DNA of 64,000 nt from Cyanoderma ruficeps (GCA_008694505.1 VZDJ01004378.1:20290239-20354238); one strand, 5' to 3'. Positions 54,901 through 63,509 are shown, counted from the stretch's first letter. Numbers and translations: made by a program. Notes: a model not told the origin generated them from the sequence alone.

Positions 54901-57900
54901 AAGAAAGTTTAATATCATCTTCTAGTGGGATCCCAAAACCTGGATCAAAGGTGCCAACAGCAAAGCAGAGCAGTTCCTCTGCATGCACAGGGAGTAAGGA
55001 GGTTGAAAAACTGCGGACTACAAAAGGAAACCAGTCCCAGTCAGCACCAAAATCTCAGCTTAGTGAGAAGGCTTCTCCTTCCTCTGGTCTTGCTTCTTCT
55101 GAAGGGAAAGAATCAAGTGCTGCTCTCGCCCCAGGATCCTCCGTCAGTCTGTCAGCCTCGACGGCTACAGGCAGCGGCCAAGGCACAGGAAATGGTGTCG
55201 TCCAGCTCCCTCAGCAACAGCAATACAGCCACCCAAACACTGCCACGGTAGCTCCTTTCATTTATAGGTAAGATCATGGAGGAAAATTGGGGTTTGTGCT
55301 ACCATTTAGGAAAGAGAGCTAAAATGGATAAAGTAATGGTGGGTCACGCTGTTATCCCCCAGTTTCTGTCACAACGTCATGCCAATGTTTTCCTAATATT
55401 ATTTTTTAATTAATGTTACTGTATGAACAATTTCTTACAAGAACTCTGAGTCTTTACCTTGTACAAAAGCAATCCACTGCAAATATTTACCATTTAACAT
55501 TCAGGGTGTTTTGATTAGAAGTACAGATCATGTGGTACATTCTCTGTGCTGCTTTTGAAAGGTCACGGCTGAGTCAGGTTTCTAGTGTGAATATTCTTGT
55601 TTGCATTCTAAGAACCTCAACATCTATTTGCTGACATTGGATAATATTTGCTTAGAATTCACCATACTTTTAAAAGATCATAAAATAAACTCCTGATGTT
55701 TTCAGAATGCGTAACACTACGGGTGGATATTTGAGGAAAAAAAATATATACAAATTTCTACAAGTATTCAAAAACATTTCAACAGTTTGTGTAGACAGAA
55801 AAGGTTGCTGTTTGTAGTTCTTTTCCTGTTTAGTTTTCTACATTAAATAGGTGTAGATGAACTCCATGCAGGCAGTTAATTTTTACAGGCTGTAGTAACT
55901 CTTCAGAGGGCCAAGGCTCTGGAAAAGAAGAATAAACAGTTAAACGTATCAACATTTCTGTGAACTTTTTTTGCTATATGATAGAGCAGTTAAAGAGAAG
56001 CTGGGAGATTAGTTGTTGTGCAACTCAGAAGATAGAAAAAGTGTAGAAAGATTGACAGGCTGATTTGAATAATATTTTCAGATGTCAGCTGTTGGAGGGC
56101 TTTAGCTACAGTTGTGGGTAAATCTAACATCCGATAAAATGACAAATACATTATTAAGCAAAATATACTGCCAGTTTTTGTTAGTGACTAGTACTCTGGA
56201 TAATCTTGGCTAAAGATTAAAGAGGTGATGAAGTAGGCTCTGAGGAAATATATATATCATTACACACAGCTAAACATAGCTTCAAAATCTGGATGACTGA
56301 TAAATTCAGAAAATCATATGGGAGGAAGAAAAGGCTCAGTATGGGTTATATTTATGCTAATATGCACTGGAGCCTCTTGAGTTTCAATTATATCTATCGC
56401 TGGATGCACTTAATATGCATGTGACTATCTGGACTAAGTTCAGTGATACAGAATATTTGCAGTGTGGTACATGGGACAGTCTACATATGTGTTAGGGTGC
56501 ATATACAAGGAGAGAGAAAAAGGAGCTATGCTTTGCCTTTGGATGTATGTGCTGCTTAATAGCCATTTTACTACATATTGATGCCACTTCATTGCATGAT
56601 GGAGATGCCTTAGTTTTGTTTTAAGCTTCATGTTGAAGCAGTATGCATTTTGAATATTAAAGGGTGATAGAAGCATGCATCTTCCAGTAGTATTTCTTAT
56701 TAATAATTGTTTCTTTGCTTCAAACAAACAGCAAAGGAATTTGCCGTATTTGAAGTTAAATCTCACATTAAAATAAAATTCTCAGAGCCAGTGTCTGATC
56801 TCAAAATGCCATCAGCTCAGAGTAAAAGACTGGCTTTGATGAGGTTGCTTCAGTATGTATCTCTAACGGAGTGCAGAGTCTGACTAAAAAATACACACTA
56901 AATTCTTAAAAATCTTGAGGGCTTTGTAATACCACGCAATGATTTAATAGAAAAATATAAATATAATCAAGGATAGAATGTCCAAATTTTCCAAGTCAGC
57001 ATATTTATTTCTGTGGATATACGGTAAGTGGAAATGAGCGAGAGCTGGGGTACTAGATTTACATTTCTTGTTCTTCAACATAATTGACTTCAGAGCAGTC
57101 ACCACAATTATTACACAGAATTTTCAGGTGTGCTTTTTAACAGCTTTATGTGAGTTAGTAAACAATGATTACCATTTAGACTAACAGAGGGTTTTTTTTC
57201 CCAGCTACAAGGAATATCTAGGCTCTGTGAGACTGTACTTCAGTCCTCATAAAAAATGTCAATAAAATTTAGTAAAAATGCAGTGCTTTTTATCCAGGCT
57301 TCTGAAGAATCTTATGCATGTGTCATCTATTTAGACCATTTGCACAAGCAAATGTAAGCAAGTGATTTCTTGATTTGTTGCTGGCACCTGCAGATACCAT
57401 ATATTTTGAAATATTTTTTTGCTAACCAAGAGGATATTACTGTAGATTTGTGAGGAAAAGGAGGTATTCCAAGGGGTTTTTTTGAGATTGCTACATATTT
57501 TCCTTAAGTAAGTAATGCAAACCTATAATAGTTATTAATAGTCATGTTTTCAAGAAGTCTATATTTTTATTAATGGAGAGTAAAGAGAAAATACTGCTTT
57601 ACTGGGAGCTTCTCAACTGGAATATTGTACTATTCAGCTTTGCAGTCTTGGTGCTTTGCCCTATCTGATATCACGTTTTGTTTTTATTCCTCTTAACCAC
57701 CGGACATCAAAATTCATATGGGATTATAACTTCTCTTCAAAGATTAGCAGCAACAATCAGAGGTGCATTTGAGATTATTATCTAAATGGATATAATTTAA
57801 ATTCTTCCATTCTGCCAGAAAGTAATTATTTATTTTCATAGGTGGCTGTGAATATATTATTTACAGTCCCCTGTGTGTCCCCTCTGAACTTGACTGCAGG

Positions 57901-60900
57901 GTTTAACTGATGGAAGACTGAAGGAGATGTAATTCTTTTGCCATAAAGCTTGGTAAGAGAGATACAGTAGGAAGGTATAAGAGACTATATAATGGTTTAA
58001 AATACACCAACCACTACTTAAAATGACACATTCTTCCACTTAGAATTGTAGGAGGCTGGAAATCGTGTCATTTTCCCAAGCCTCTTAAACTTGAATTGAA
58101 ATTGGCCTTAGAATTTAGCTGTCTTCCTAGCAGTGCTTAAATTTCAAACAGAGAAGAATAACACAGAAGTTTAGTGCTTACTAGGTTACAGTGCAGACTG
58201 GAGGAAAAAGGTACATTAATGAAAAAAAAAGAAATCCTACTGAATTTCAGTAGAACATTGGGTTGTAACTGGATGCATGTACTGCACTTCAGCTGTATTT
58301 CATTAACTCCTCCAGTAACCACTGTAGGGGTTTAGTTGGTCTTTTTCCCATGGCCAAGATAAAGAATCTAAAGTTCTCAAATCCCAAGGCCTGTGTTGCT
58401 CAGCAATTGCTTACTGCCTGAAATGCTGAAAGTATAGAAATTGCTGCAGAGAATTAGCTGACCACTCACCATCTCGAGCTGCACTTCTATGTTGTGCATT
58501 GCTTAAATTTCCATTTTTCAGCTAAGTTTTAGATGGATGATAGCAACATCTGGAAGAAGTTTCAGCAGTGTCTGAGTTGCAGTCTTGCAGAGATATTCTT
58601 TCAGTGTTAATGCTGGACTACAAAACCAGTTTGGCACTTCTTTTGTCCCTGCAGAGTAAGAAACTGGTAACTTCAGCTACCTAATACGTTGGTGTAGAGA
58701 AGATGTTGCCAGACTCTTCTGTGAAATGCAGGGTGAAAGGATAACAGATGCAAGTTACAGCACAGGAGGTGCTGATTCAAAGTTAAAAAAAATACGGTTT
58801 TAGTTTGAGGGCAGTGAAACACTTCATGCGGGCTGTGAAATTGTAAAAATTTCTGTCCTTGGGCATGTCCAGGATCCAAAAAATCAAGGCTCTGAGCAAC
58901 TTAATATAACCAGACCCTCTCTAAGAAAGTCATTGGACCAGATGGCACCTAGATCATCTTTCTGATCTCAATTACTGCATGATTCTGTAAGGACTAAAGT
59001 ATTCAATAGATAGGGCATTAAAAGGACATACCAGTGTAATAAGTAACCATGTTACTGGTTACTAAAAATTTATTCCCAACTCCTTTACTACGTGGTGATT
59101 AACAAAATTCTTTCACTTGGCCATAGCTTCAAGGGTGAACAGGAGGTTCAGAGCAGTGACAGATGGGAAGGAGGCTATAATCTGGTTGTATCTCTGGAAG
59201 TATAGTGAAATTCAATTCCAGATGCCTATTCAGGATGTTTTTATACAGGCTTAGGGAAAAAATTATACTACTCTTCAAGGATCCTGCAACCATAACGTGT
59301 GCAGGGTTTCTTGAAGCCATATTGATGCCCAGTTTTAATGATCAGAAGCTACTTCTGTGTCACTGATTGTGGAGTTGAAGCTAAGTTTACAGAAAAAGAA
59401 ATTCAGTTAATTATGCTTTTAATAATAGATTATGCTGCTAAACATACTTTCTTCAATAAAGTGAGGACTTGAAGTCATACTGCAGTGCTTTATTAATTCC
59501 TGTTATGTACATTTCTGCTGTGACAATAAAGCAACGGTCACTACCGAAGTTTTGTAATCGTAGGTAGTGCTAAAGATATCCCCTCATCAGTTTTATTTGT
59601 AGCAAATACACCGTCTTTAGACAAATCCTCCAATTTTTACATTTTTGATTTTCAAGTAATTGTGCAAGAAAAAATTCCATTGTAGAGGTGTTAGTTTAAG
59701 AGATGGGAAAAAGCATAATAAGTGAAGAAATCATTATAAACACGTATTTTATTAATTGTCCTTTGACTGAAAAAGGTGTTTTCCTTCTCTTTGATTGCTC
59801 TTTTTAAATCTGAGAGAATCATCCCCTTCCTTCTCTTCTGTGAGGCTAAACCAAATCAACTCTTTCTGGTTTTGTGGTTTTGATTTTTTTTTTTCCAGAA
59901 GGATTTCTTCTTCCCTGTGAGCATCCTAGTAGCCCTTCCTTGCATCTGTTCCCAATTTAACTCACAATTCTTGAACATGGGTGATTGAACTGCTCATATT
60001 GCAGATGTGGTCCTGCCAGTCTGTTACACTGACAGTGATACACATTCAAGACAGCTGCATCTCAGAGAGCTGTTGGAAAAACGCCATCATATTCATCTGA
60101 TATCTTTTGGAATGTCAACTAAAAAGCAAACAAATCTTTGATGTTATCTGTGTTTATCTAAGATTGGCTATTTCGTTAGAGCCAGGAAATGACTGACTGT
60201 CAGAGACCACTTACTAAGTAGTGTTTAAAAATCTGTTTTTAATTACCCCATATAGGGTCATTTTAATCAGAATGAATAAGCTTGTGCAGGTCTGACTGAA
60301 AGAAGGATTTGTCCCACTAAGTGAGTTTGATACTCTTACAAATAGGTAGCATGTAACTCAGTGAGTTGGGGTAAATATATTCTCTGATTGCCATGATTAA
60401 AATAGAAACAGATTGTCCTGTTTTCATGAAGGTTGCCTAAATTGACCTGCAATGTAGATGCACAACACTGGATGAAATATCACTGGGCTGGCTTTGACTA
60501 AACTGAAATTCTGTTCCCTTTTCTTGATGTCAAGAGAGATGCAAGAATTTAATTATTTTTAAGGCAGTGGGCTGTGAATAGGTAGAGGATAGAGGATCAT
60601 TTGTTAAGGCTGGTGTGCAAGGTTGATGAGAAGATCACTTAATTTGCTGTTTACTTGTTTTGAGATAAATCTGTGCTGCAGTCCTGCAGTGATCACTTGA
60701 ATCATTCATAGGATTAATACATCCCACAGAAAGACATTAAAGACAAAAGTATACAAGACAAACCTCACAGTTTCATTTCCCAGTTTTTAAAAATTACAAG
60801 AGGCATTTATAGTCTTGGTCCAATGTATCACAACCCATGACAGGCCCACAGCAACGCAATTTGAAGTTTTAGGTACCCAGTGTGTTCCTGGGCCTCCTTG

Positions 60901-63019
60901 TTCCCCAAGACCCCCAAAATCCTACATCGTTTTACTTCGAAATCTTTCACCCCTAGCCTAGTTTTTCACCATTCTCAGTGCATCTGGGCTAAGCTTGACT
61001 CCAGAGAAAATCAGGGCCTTGGCCATCATGCATGAAGAGTCAGGGCTGGTGTGTAAGTGCTGGCAGCCAGCAGCCCACTGGAGACCTCGTGGAAAAAAAG
61101 CTATTTGTGAGAGATCTGTTCCCTGTTCCCTCCTTGCGGTATCTCCATAGCAGCTGACCAAGGGCCAGTGCTTTCCAGTCCATCTGTACCACAGCAAATA
61201 ACCAGGGCTCTCAAGTAAGCAGAACTTAGGTTGCTGTGAAATCCATACTCCTCCATGAGATTGCTGTTGTTTCCTCAGATAATTAAAATTTTAATGATTT
61301 AAAGCCCTTTGAGCAAGCAAGTGGGACTGTGAAATTTCAGGGTGTGCTCACTGCAGAGGGATAGAGTGAGCTCTTTTTTTACTTAAGAGACTCTCCTCCC
61401 AAGCATCAAATGCAAAACTACGTTCAAGGTTGGCAGGACATAGTTAACCTTGCAACATGTGCTGAGCTTGTGTTTCCAGTAGTGTGTGACAGACAAGAAC
61501 CAAAAATAATTTGTTATGTAGCAGTTGTCTGTTTCCAGCATCTCAAAAGTACAGAAATTGGTAGAAAACAGTGCATCTGATCAGGCATAATTTACATTTC
61601 TATTTCTGAGTTGAATGATTCTAATCAATAGATTCCACCATGTCAGTACTTGTGCTGCTCCTTGTGCAGATATCTGTATATCTGTTTTTTCATCTATTGT
61701 TGTGAATTACTGAACAAATACATTCAGTGAACTTAAATAAAATATTAACTGGAAATTTATTTAATAAAATAAGTTGCTATAAAATTATTTTGAGACATAA
61801 TTCACTGTTTTTATGAGTTTTATTTATAAAATACAGGTATATCACACAGTTAAAGGTTTCTTTTTTAATTTTAATTGATCATTGGAAACATTTTATGGTG
61901 ACTTTTGAAAATTGAACTATAAATGTCACATTTTAAAATTAGGATATAAATATTTCACTAGTCTTTTAATAATTCAGATGAGTGACTGCGATTCATTTCA
62001 GGAAAGCTGGAAGAACTTGAACTCCAAGTGCAGATCTTTTAAAATTTTATTTCAAAAAGTGGCTATTACATCTTTAGATGTGTTTTTTTACTGTATACAC
62101 ATGGTGGAACATGTTGCTCTTTGATGACATCACAGTTCAGCTGTTGCAGTGTAAACTAGATTCTACAGATGTTCCTTAAGAAGAGGCAATAAGTGTGTGA
62201 AACTACCGCAGATATTTTTTATTATAATCAGTGTGCTCATGTATTTCTTGCTATTTGCCTTCATATAAGAAATTAACTGTATTCAATGAGGGATTCCCAT
62301 TATAATTTATCATTGATATTCACGGAAATATACCCTCAAAGAAAATATGAGCTATTTGTCAGAAAGTTAATGGAAAAACTCGTGTTACCCCATTCCCGAG
62401 GGTTATATAAGGGGCATTATCAAAAGAAGCTGCACATAGATTTAAATATCTGGGCCAAATTTCCATCCAGCCTTGCATAAGCTCTTTCCCACATGGCCTT
62501 TCTCACTTAATATTTCATCTGTTACAATTTTTATTTCCTTTATGTGTATGCAGGGATGTGACTTAACCAATGTAAATGGAATCTGACTAGATCTGGTTGA
62601 CAAATCCTGCAAAAAAAAAAAAAAAGAGGAAAAAAAATAGCTTCAAATTTCACAGAATTAACAACAAGTTGCTCCTGTAGAGAGAGAGAGATAGAGAGGG
62701 AGGAAGCGTAGCTGCTTCTACATTTGTGTAGCTGGACTTAAACTGGCCTAATAAGAATGTGACAAAAATTATATTTTCACTCTATAGTGATACGATTCTA
62801 GATGGAGCTGCAAGTAGCACTTTTTTCCATGAATACATGAATGATAGATAATAATAATAATCAATCTTCTTGCTTGATTTCAGAACTCTCTCAGAAAATG
62901 ACAGTACCTCTTTACCACCTGCTGACTGCTGTACCAGTCCTACTAAAATGGATTTGTCGTTTAGTAAGACTGCCAAACAGTGCCNNNNNNNNNNNNNNAG
63001 TGCCTAGAGGAGATATCTG
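3788..63019 (+). CDS. NAV3: Neuron navigator 3, partial gene (8 N-terminal exons, spliced)
   Basis: Joined exons: 3788-3905, 4672-4724, 27550-27622, 31302-31479, 44356-44424, 47117-47256, 54258-55267, 62884-63019. All junctions are AG/GT and the phases match at every join. The product begins inside the CH domain and runs into a long Ser/Pro/Lys-rich low-complexity region. Navigator proteins are microtubule-associated proteins, mainly of developing neurons, that track growing plus ends and influence neurite outgrowth and cell migration. The family architecture is CH domain, disordered Ser-rich region, coiled coils and C-terminal AAA ATPase; only the first two parts are here. NAV3 is chosen over NAV2 from the segment after the CH domain (QQHHQQQYYQ, YATQSNHSGIATSQKK, RRSQSFNSIDKNKPP), which I recall as NAV3-like. 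The start codon and upstream exon(s) are before base 1 or not recognisable. Two coding exons contain assembly Ns that break the frame (54362 and 62985-62998). Confidence 0.96.
3906..4671 (+). other. NAV3: NAV3 intron (766 bp) with poly-T tract near the acceptor
   Basis: Bounded by GTAAG and TTTAG. Apart from generic AT-rich sequence it holds T/G-rich low-complexity DNA from about 4480, running into a 57-base T homopolymer (4544-4600) that contains one unresolved N at 4572. Confidence 0.9.
4544..4600. repeat. Poly-T homopolymer with one N
   Basis: About 57 T's in a row, interrupted only by N at 4572, starting after TTTTCTTTTC. It ends 71 bases before the downstream exon, so it lies just upstream of or overlaps the branch-point region. 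The N suggests that the assembler could not resolve the tract length. Confidence 0.95.
4672..4724 (+). CDS. NAV3: NAV3 exon: CH-domain loop segment
   Basis: 53 nt. The first two bases complete the split Ala codon from the previous exon, and the exon ends on a codon boundary before GTAAGA. With the previous G it encodes ANEKVEDINGCPRSQSQM. This short segment lies between the two helical halves of the CH domain. The spelling ANEKVEDINGCPRSQSQM is NAV3-like; NAV2 has a Lys-Asn-Arg variant here. Confidence 0.96.
5845..6065 (-). repeat. MIR / CORE-SINE relic (amniote type), antisense
   Basis: Read on the + strand it runs GCAGCACCTAGTGGCCCTGG, then a middle part with GATCAAGAGATAATAGCTC, then GACAGGCAAGACAAACAAGGAGACACAAAAGCACAGGGAAGTG and TTTTCCAAGGTCATGTATGTGGTTAGTGGCCACC. 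This is the order of a reverse-complemented MIR of the type abundant in turtles and crocodiles ('gcacctagaggcccc ... ctgaggcacagagaggtgaagtgacttgcccaaggtcacacagc'). Divergence is high, so it is an old insertion. Confidence 0.68.
12222..12281. repeat. T/G-rich low-complexity run
   Basis: Alternating blocks of T3-T9 and GG/GGGG (TTGGTTTTTTGGTGGGGTTT and on). It is a simple (GT3-8)n-like tract of the kind common in bird introns, with no coding content. Confidence 0.8.
20068..20094. repeat. (CT)9 followed by short TA run
   Basis: Nine uninterrupted CT units followed by GTATATATA. A potentially polymorphic dinucleotide microsatellite. Confidence 0.85.
25370..25690. promoter_or_regulatory. Isolated GC/CpG-rich island in intron 3 (possible internal promoter or enhancer)
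   Basis: This patch of about 320 bp is clearly richer in G+C than the AT-rich intron around it. It contains several CpGs (in CCCGCC, ACACGCCCTCGCC, CTGCGCAGG, CTGCGCGGAGCC, AGCGCTG), a CAGCAGCAGCAGGGCCC stretch and GGAGGAAGAGGAGGTGAGG. No TATA box is evident. It lies about 1.9 kb upstream of the CH-domain exon at 27550. An open frame of 76 residues on the minus strand (25481-25711) begins MAAAKIGRSDSSSPP, but it has no recognisable domain and probably reflects base composition. Regulatory function is inference. Confidence 0.35.
25858..25900. repeat. Possible old sauropsid repeat fragment
   Basis: GAGCTGGAGTAATCCCATTGATTTTAGG resembles the 'ggagtaactccattgacttcaatggag' module found in many copies in turtle, crocodile and bird genomes (recollection, no search run). 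A related fragment occurs near 63592. Confidence 0.35.
27550..27622 (+). CDS. NAV3: NAV3 exon: CH-domain core helix
   Basis: 73 nt, phase 0 in, one base over. It encodes 24 residues, IENVDVCLSFLAARGVNVQG followed by LSAE. This is the CH-domain segment (E-N-[VI]-x-x-C-L-x-F-L) that packs against the first half and leads into the helix encoded by the next exon. The acceptor is GTTGCAG after a TTTTTTTTTTTTCCCTTCTCCC tract around 27465-27490 and a later T/C-rich stretch; the donor is GTAAGA. The VDVC and AARGVNVQG spelling fits NAV3 rather than NAV2 (IDAC, AAKGINIQG, from memory). Confidence 0.97.
27623..31301 (+). other. NAV3: NAV3 intron (3.7 kb)
   Basis: Runs from GTAAGA to TTTAATAG. AT-rich throughout with no supported gene. 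It contains a probable old repeat fragment near 28303-28370 and a block at about 30165-30420 rich in TTAAT/TAATTA-type motifs with little low-complexity sequence, which could be a conserved non-coding element. The acceptor is preceded by a 13-T run. Confidence 0.9.
28303..28370. repeat. Possible old sauropsid repeat fragment
   Basis: GCAAGGTGCTGTGCACCTTC, then CCCTTTGACCTCTATGGCATCTGAAGG, resembles the module 'aaggtgctgagcacctgcaactcccattgacttcaatgg' seen repeatedly in reptile and bird DNA (recollection). It has a small inverted repeat, GGTGC/GCACC, at its start. Confidence 0.4.
31302..31479 (+). CDS. NAV3: NAV3 exon: end of CH domain and Gln/His-rich linker
   Basis: 178 nt; it completes the split Glu codon and ends two bases into a Ser codon. 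It encodes EIRNGNLKAILGLFFSLSRY, the last CH-domain helices and one of the most conserved stretches in all navigators. A KQQQHHQQQYYQSLVELQQQ tract follows, then a less conserved linker (VPSNPAEISQSKTHQDMQ) before the split Ser codon. The linker differs from the human sequence I recall and appears slightly shorter. The donor is GTAGGT, weaker than those of the other exons. Confidence 0.97.
34942..34970. repeat. Imperfect (GGT/GAT)n trinucleotide repeat
   Basis: GCTGGTGGTGATGATGACGA followed by TGGTGATGG, an interrupted trinucleotide array of about nine units. Confidence 0.75.
35090..35270 (-). repeat. Weak MIR-like relic, antisense
   Basis: AACAGAAGCCCCAGAGGAAGG, followed by GAAATGGGGAATTCAGGAGGC, loosely matches a reverse-complemented MIR/L2-type body ('aactgaggcacagagaagg ... 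gggaatagaacccagg'). Divergence is large; this is a suggestion only. Confidence 0.3.
39811..39900. repeat. TAAA / TAGA simple sequence
   Basis: A T-run leads into TAAATAAATAAATA, then TAGATATA/TAGATCTATAGATACATACATG-type degenerate tetranucleotides. Confidence 0.7.
40779..40884 (-). repeat. CR1 LINE, 3' fragment, antisense
   Basis: The + strand begins TAGAATCATAGAATGATTTA, the reverse complement of the CR1 3' end (ATTCTATGATTCTA). GGAAAAGACCTCTAAG, ATCAAGACCAACTG, CTAACCCAGCACAGCCAAGT and CCACCACTAAAACCTAAGTG follow, in the order of bird CR1 elements. The element is 5'-truncated after about 105 bp, as is usual for CR1. Confidence 0.88.
42720..42840. repeat. AT-rich simple sequence (TAT/TTA)n
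   Basis: Degenerate ATTATTATAAG/TATATTATTATAAC/ATATATATTATAATA repeats with almost no G or C. Confidence 0.6.
44356..44424 (+). CDS. NAV3: NAV3 small symmetric exon (69 nt), possible cassette exon
   Basis: 69 nt = 23 codons, with the same phase (two bases into a codon) on both sides. It encodes, including split codons, SLTARYATQSNHSGIATSQK plus KAS. This segment is in human NAV3 as I recall it (SLAARYATQSNHSGIATSQK), while NAV2 lacks it. The acceptor is TTTCTTCTCATACAG and the donor GTCAGT, which is non-optimal at +3. The segment is Ser/Thr- and Lys-rich and presumably disordered, lying between the CH domain and the downstream Ser-rich region. Confidence 0.94.
45175..45199. repeat. Perfect 11-bp inverted repeat with 3-base loop
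   Basis: AGTTCATTGGT, GAG, ACCAATGAACT. The two arms are exact reverse complements. It could form a short hairpin or be a two-fold-symmetric protein-binding site; ATTGG/CCAAT is present in both arms. Confidence 0.8.
47076..47108 (+). promoter_or_regulatory. NAV3: Triplicated 11-bp unit in the branch-point / polypyrimidine region
   Basis: GATTTCTCACT (47076-47086), the same again (47087-47097), then GATTTTCTCAC (47098-47108), ending 8 bases before the acceptor. Each unit offers branch-site-like CTCAC and CTGAT sequences and pyrimidines, so the exon may have redundant branch points. The triplication is seen directly; the splicing role is inferred. Confidence 0.6.
47117..47256 (+). CDS. NAV3: NAV3 exon: Ser-rich region with RRSQSFN motif
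   Basis: 140 nt. It completes the split codon (AG+G = Arg) and ends one base into an Asp codon. It encodes RLPGPSRVPAAGSSTKVQGA, SNLNRRSQSFNSIDKNKPPQ and YANGNEK. The RRSQSFN sequence is conserved between NAV2 and NAV3 and reads as a basic phospho-serine (14-3-3-like) site, though that role is inference. The donor is GTAAGG; reading through it gives about 30 extra residues before a stop, which I take as intron retention noise. Confidence 0.96.
52166..52580 (-). repeat. CR1 LINE relic, antisense, about 415 bp
   Basis: The + strand reads as a reverse-complemented bird CR1: GTGGGTCATCTGGTCCAACT, CCCTGCTCAAGCAGGATCGT, GAGGGAGACTTCATAACCTC, TCTGGACAATCTGTTCCAG, AGTAAAGAAATTCTTCCACA, GGCACCACTGAGAAAAGCCT, GGTCCCCTCTCAGTCATCTC, GGCTGAATAGGCCCAACTCT and GCTCCAGTCCCTTCATCATC. 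The match fades after TTTGTCACC. A minus-strand open frame inside it (52223-52486) belongs to this decayed element, not to a host gene. Confidence 0.93.
52673..52704. repeat. 16-bp direct tandem duplication
   Basis: TAATGGAACTAGTTAC followed directly by TAATGGAACTAGTTGC; one mismatch between copies. It probably arose by replication slippage. Confidence 0.8.
54258..55267 (+). CDS. NAV3: NAV3 large exon: Ser/Pro/Lys-rich microtubule-binding region (contains a 1-N gap)
   Basis: 1010 nt as assembled. It begins by completing an Asp codon (DSPKGPHPSAGMNGNVQHP) and ends FIY plus two bases of an Arg codon before GTAAGA. It encodes a long, disordered, basic Ser/Pro-rich region: SVKQPSPATSPTPTSDRLKP, the conserved QKSMLEKFKLVNARTALRPP block, Lys-rich stretches (SKNLSNKKSLLQPKDKEEKN), two SxIP motifs and the conserved QLPQQQQYSHPNTATVAPF end. 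At N 54362 the frame changes: upstream codons start at 54260+3k, downstream at 54363+3k. Human NAV3, as I recall it, has SKPWRSKSM at exactly this point, so about 27 nt are missing. With them the exon length restores the expected phase. This is a gap, not a pseudogene sign. Confidence 0.95.
54861..54872 (+). other. NAV3: SxIP EB-binding motif (SLIP)
   Basis: In-frame SLIP within KKSSKIASLIPKGSKTTAAK, surrounded by basic and Ser residues as in plus-end-tracking proteins. SxIP motifs dock into the end-binding-homology domain of EB1-family proteins, and navigators are known plus-end trackers. The motif is seen; binding is inferred. Confidence 0.6.
54924..54935 (+). other. NAV3: SxIP EB-binding motif (SGIP)
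   Basis: In-frame SGIP within SSSSGIPKPGSKVPTAKQ, 21 codons after the first motif. SGIPKPGxK is close to the canonical S/T-x-I-P context and is shared with the NAV2 region as I recall it, so this is the better candidate for EB1 recruitment of the pair. Confidence 0.7.
58885..58992 (+). repeat. CR1 LINE 3' fragment, sense
   Basis: CAAGGCTCTGAGCAACTTAA, then TCATTGGACCAGATGGCACC, and the degenerate 3' end TGCATGATTCTGTA. This is the order of the CR1 3' end in sense orientation ('ctgagcaacctgatc ... ggactagatgacc ... attctatgattctat'). It is 5'-truncated and old. Confidence 0.8.
59812..60035 (-). repeat. Old CR1 LINE fragment, antisense
   Basis: On the + strand: ATCCCCTTCCTTCTCTTCTG, GAGGCTAAACCAAATCAACT, GAGCATCCTAGTAGCCCTTC, CTTGCATCTGTTCCCAATTT, TTGAACATGGGTGATTGAAC and CAGATGTGGTCCTGCCAG. 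These correspond in order to the reverse complement of the CR1 3' coding end ('cttctccaggctaaac ... tgtagccctcctctggac ... cagtactccaggtgtggcc'). It has a T-run insertion and high divergence. Confidence 0.72.
62611..62638. repeat. A-rich simple sequence
   Basis: Fifteen A's, GAGG, then eight A's. A homopolymer-type tract about 245 bases before the exon. Confidence 0.8.
62679..62706. repeat. (AG)n microsatellite
   Basis: AGAGAGAGAGAG, AT, AGAGAGGGAGG. A slightly interrupted dinucleotide repeat. Confidence 0.8.
62848..62862. repeat. (ATA)n trinucleotide run
   Basis: ATAATAATAATAAT immediately upstream of the polypyrimidine tract of the last exon; about five units. Confidence 0.7.
62884..63019 (+). 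CDS. NAV3: NAV3 exon after the large Ser-rich exon (contains a false 14-N gap)
   Basis: The acceptor is TTGATTTCAG; the first A completes AG+A = Arg, then TLSENDSTSLPPADCCTSPT and KMDLSFSKTAKQC. After Ns 62985-62998 the sequence repeats AGTGCC and continues CLEEIS, then GTGAGT. Human NAV3 (from memory) reads SKTAKQCLEEISGE with no insertion. Collapsing the Ns plus the duplicated AGTGCC removes 20 bases and leaves 116 nt = 1 + 38 codons + 1, which keeps the expected phase with no internal stop. As assembled, the exon is frameshifted. Role: disordered linker leading toward the conserved region before the coiled coils. Confidence 0.93.
62985..62998. other. Assembly gap (14 N) inside a coding exon
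   Basis: Fourteen Ns flanked by AGTGCC at 62979-62984 and AGTGCC again at 62999-63004. The reading frame shows that the two flanks overlap. Confidence 0.95.
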
Positions 63020-63509
63020 GTGAGTAACAGTAAGTCAGGAGAAGACTGTGAACTTCTTTATTTACATCTGTTTTTTACCACAAGCTTTGTGATGGGTTTA
63101 AATAATGCTTCTGACCTCTAATCATGAGTGGTATTAAATACAGAGAAAATTTAGGTGATGCATATTTAGTGTTTCAAATCCACTGTTACCTATTTGAACT
63201 GGTTCCTTCTGTTCAAATACCCTCTTCATCATTTTGCAGAAACTGGGTTTTCATGATCTAAGGTTTCATGTAATTGTTATTTTATTTAATCATACTGAAT
63301 GTTCCAAGAGGAGCAATGGAAAGGCAACTTCAGAAAGTTTAACACTCTCATTTAATAACATCAAATTAAATTAAACATCAGAACTGAGACATGAATTACA
63401 TAATATACATGTTGCTTTTATAAACGAATCTGTATTCAGAAATCAAGCAAGTCCTTACTATTGTACCTGACCTGTAAGCTGCTGCTAGAGCTAAGCTCCT
63501 AAAGTTATG

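Larger units (their letters stand above)
55268..62883 (+). other. NAV3: NAV3 intron (7.6 kb)
   Basis: Runs from GTAAGA to TTTCAG. It contains a sense CR1 fragment (58885-58992), an old antisense CR1 fragment (59812-60035), a GC-richer patch (about 60835-61200) and A-rich, AG and AAT simple repeats close to the acceptor (62611-62862). No other gene is supported. Confidence 0.9.

Noticed and set aside
54925..55251. 108-codon forward frame in another phase of the 1-kb exon
   Set aside because: Overlaps the conserved NAV3 frame ending TVAPFIY; out-of-phase shadow.
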